The notes below the pieces were generated by a model. It was not told where the DNA came from, searched no databases, and saw only the letters and a list, made by a program, of their open reading frames with translations. A DNA stretch of 64,000 nt from Montanilutibacter psychrotolerans (lineage in GTDB: Bacteria > Pseudomonadota > Gammaproteobacteria > Xanthomonadales > Xanthomonadaceae). Made by a program: the position numbers and the translations under genes. The stretch is taken from assembly GCF_003719825.1 (NCBI RefSeq), contig NZ_RIBS01000001.1:496001-560000 (forward strand), written 5' to 3'. Below are positions 62,749 to 64,000 of the stretch, piece after piece (the first letter of the stretch is position 1; each line of letters starts with the position of its first letter).

Positions 62749-63738
62749 ATGAAACCCTTCAACGTGTTCCCGTACGACAGCAAGTTCGACTTCATGCGCC
62801 TGCACTGGGTGTCGCTGGGCCTGGCCCTGCTGCTCCTGCTCGCCGCGCTGGGCGCGATGGCGTTCAACACCGTGTCCGGCGGCGGCTTCGATCGCAGCAA
62901 GATGTTCAACTTCGCGCTCGACTTCTCCGGCGGCGCGCTGGTTGAGCTGCGCTTCGACAAGCCGGTCAACGTCGACGACATCCGTGAGCGGCTGGAAAAG
63001 GCCGGCTTCGAAAGCGCCCAGGTGCAGGGCCTGGGTGCCGGCAACGACCTCTCGATCCGCCAGAAGCTCGACGGCACCAGCAACGACGCCCAGGTGGGCA
63101 AGCTGACCGACGGCCTGGTCGACGCGGTGCGCATCGAGGGCAACCCGGTCAAGGTGCTGCGCAGCGAATCGGTGGGCTCGCAGGTCGGCAAGGAACTGGC
63201 GACCAAGGGCATCTGGGCCGTCCTGTTCGTGGTGATCGGCTTCCTGATCTACATCTCGTTCCGCTTCGAGAAGAAGTTCGCCATCGCCGCGGTCCTGACC
63301 ACGCTGCACGACGTGGTGGTGGTGGCCGGCTGGTTCGCCTTCAGCGGCCACGAGTTCGACCTGACCGTGCTGGCCGGCCTGCTGTCGGTGATGGGCTTCT
63401 CGATCAACGACACCATCGTGGTGTTCGACCGCGTCCGCGAGAACTTCCGCTCGATGCGCGCGTCGCCGGAAGCCATCCTCAACGCCTCGATCAACCAGAC
63501 GCTGTCGCGCACGGTGATCACCTCGTTCGTGGCGTTCCTGACCGTGCTGGCGCTGTACCTCTACGGTGGCAACTCGCTGCGTGGCATGGCCGAGGCGCAG
63601 ATGATGGGCATCGTGATCGGCACCCTGTCGTCGATCTTCGTGGCCTGCCCGTTGCTGACGCTGGGCGTCCTCAAGGTCACCAAGCAGGACCTGCTGCCCA
63701 AGACCCGCGACGAAGAAGCGCTGGCGCGCCGTCCGTAA
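62749..63738 (+). CDS. secF: protein translocase subunit SecF
   Basis: A 329-residue SecF. It has an N-terminal span (LGLALLLLLAALGAMAFNTV), a short periplasmic domain with FALDFSGGALVELRFDKPVN and five further spans including VMGFSINDTIVVFDRVRENF (conserved Asp/Arg) and LYGGNSLRGMAEAQMMGIVI. 13 bp after secD. Completes SecDF-YajC. A strong terminator follows. Confidence 0.98.
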   Translation: MKPFNVFPYDSKFDFMRLHWVSLGLALLLLLAALGAMAFNTVSGGGFDRSKMFNFALDFSGGALVELRFDKPVNVDDIRERLEKAGFESAQVQGLGAGNDLSIRQKLDGTSNDAQVGKLTDGLVDAVRIEGNPVKVLRSESVGSQVGKELATKGIWAVLFVVIGFLIYISFRFEKKFAIAAVLTTLHDVVVVAGWFAFSGHEFDLTVLAGLLSVMGFSINDTIVVFDRVRENFRSMRASPEAILNASINQTLSRTVITSFVAFLTVLALYLYGGNSLRGMAEAQMMGIVIGTLSSIFVACPLLTLGVLKVTKQDLLPKTRDEEALARRP

Positions 63739-63760
63739 TCGGGCGGCTCGTCTCACGGAA

Positions 63761-63790
63761 AAGGCCGCGCGATTGCGCGGCCTTTTTTTT
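63761..63790 (+). terminator. rho-independent terminator after secF
   Basis: A perfect 10-bp stem (AAGGCCGCGC / GCGCGGCCTT) with loop GATT and a run of eight T residues, 22 bp past the secF stop. Confidence 0.95.
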
Positions 63791-63948
63791 GGTGCGAGGT
63801 CCCGAGGTCGGGTGGGAGTCGCCGAAACAGGACGCGAAGTCGGTAGAGGCGGGCGAGCGTCGGCCTCGCGGACAACCGGAAGGGGAAGGGGAAGGGAGCA
63901 ACTGCGCACGTGTCCGCGTGCCCCGTCGTTCCAGTGGCCGAGAAAGCA

Positions 63949-63974
63949 GAAGGCCGCGCATCTGCGCGGCCTTC
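63949..63974. terminator. second GC-rich hairpin near the window end
   Basis: GAAGGCCGCGC and GCGCGGCCTTC form an 11-bp stem with loop ATCT, nearly the same sequence as the secF terminator. No T-run on plus; it probably ends a gene that lies beyond the window on the minus strand, or is a duplicated terminator. The 260 bp after secF contain no gene. Confidence 0.5.
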
Positions 63975-64000
63975 GTGCGTTTCAGCGGGATCCGTAGGGC

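Overview
The window is GC-rich (about two thirds G+C by eye) and densely coding. It looks like a chromosomal segment of a gammaproteobacterium of the Lysobacterales (Xanthomonadaceae), probably Lysobacter or a close relative. Supporting this are the gene orders queA-tgt-yajC-secD-secF, yggX next to mutY, ftsY divergent from rsmD-coaD followed by a small ferredoxin, many GTG/TTG starts and ATGA-coupled pairs, and several protein families typical of xanthomonads (DUF5916, DUF6491, a TraB/GumN variant). The genus call is inference from gene content; no rRNA is present.

Left part (1-23 kb) is accessory. It holds a LysR regulator divergent from two metallo-beta-lactamase-fold proteins; an NTF2-like secreted protein; a secreted HEFAH metallopeptidase; a DUF5916 outer-membrane-type protein; an ECF sigma / anti-sigma operon that continues into TPR/HEAT and ankyrin proteins; and a GST + SMR exporter pair divergent from a second LysR. 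Then come an orphan LuxR-type regulator, two secreted proteins (one a lysyl-oxidase-like protein with an IPT domain) that share an upstream motif, a DUF1326-DUF2182 pair, and a serine protease whose stop codon lies in an integron attC site. The stretch ends with a LytTR two-component system and a few orphan genes of visibly lower GC.

Middle part (23-42 kb) has a putative amino-acid/dipeptide catabolic locus (GST-M20 peptidase divergent from Lrp-diaminopropionate ammonia-lyase-like), an SRAP protein with an unusual helical insertion, and a TraB/GumN protein. It also carries a compact leftward operon running dxs, fatty-acid hydroxylase, fatty-acid desaturase, a fused ketoacyl synthase III/heme-oxygenase-like diiron protein, and an unknown. 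That operon is the best candidate in the window for an undescribed pathway (a modified fatty-acid or lipid product). Around 40.6-41.1 kb lies a non-coding island with three 101-bp tandem repeats carrying hairpins and a second short repeat array.

Right part (42-64 kb) is mostly core: tRNA-Phe, yggX, mutY, an AsmA-like protein, ftsY, rsmD, coaD, ferredoxin, ggt, a Sel1-repeat protein, an MBL-TMEM43-MAPEG operon, upp, a class III aminotransferase with a small partner gene, then queA-tgt-yajC-secD-secF for queuosine tRNA modification and protein export. All predictions come from reading the sequence; no database search was possible.
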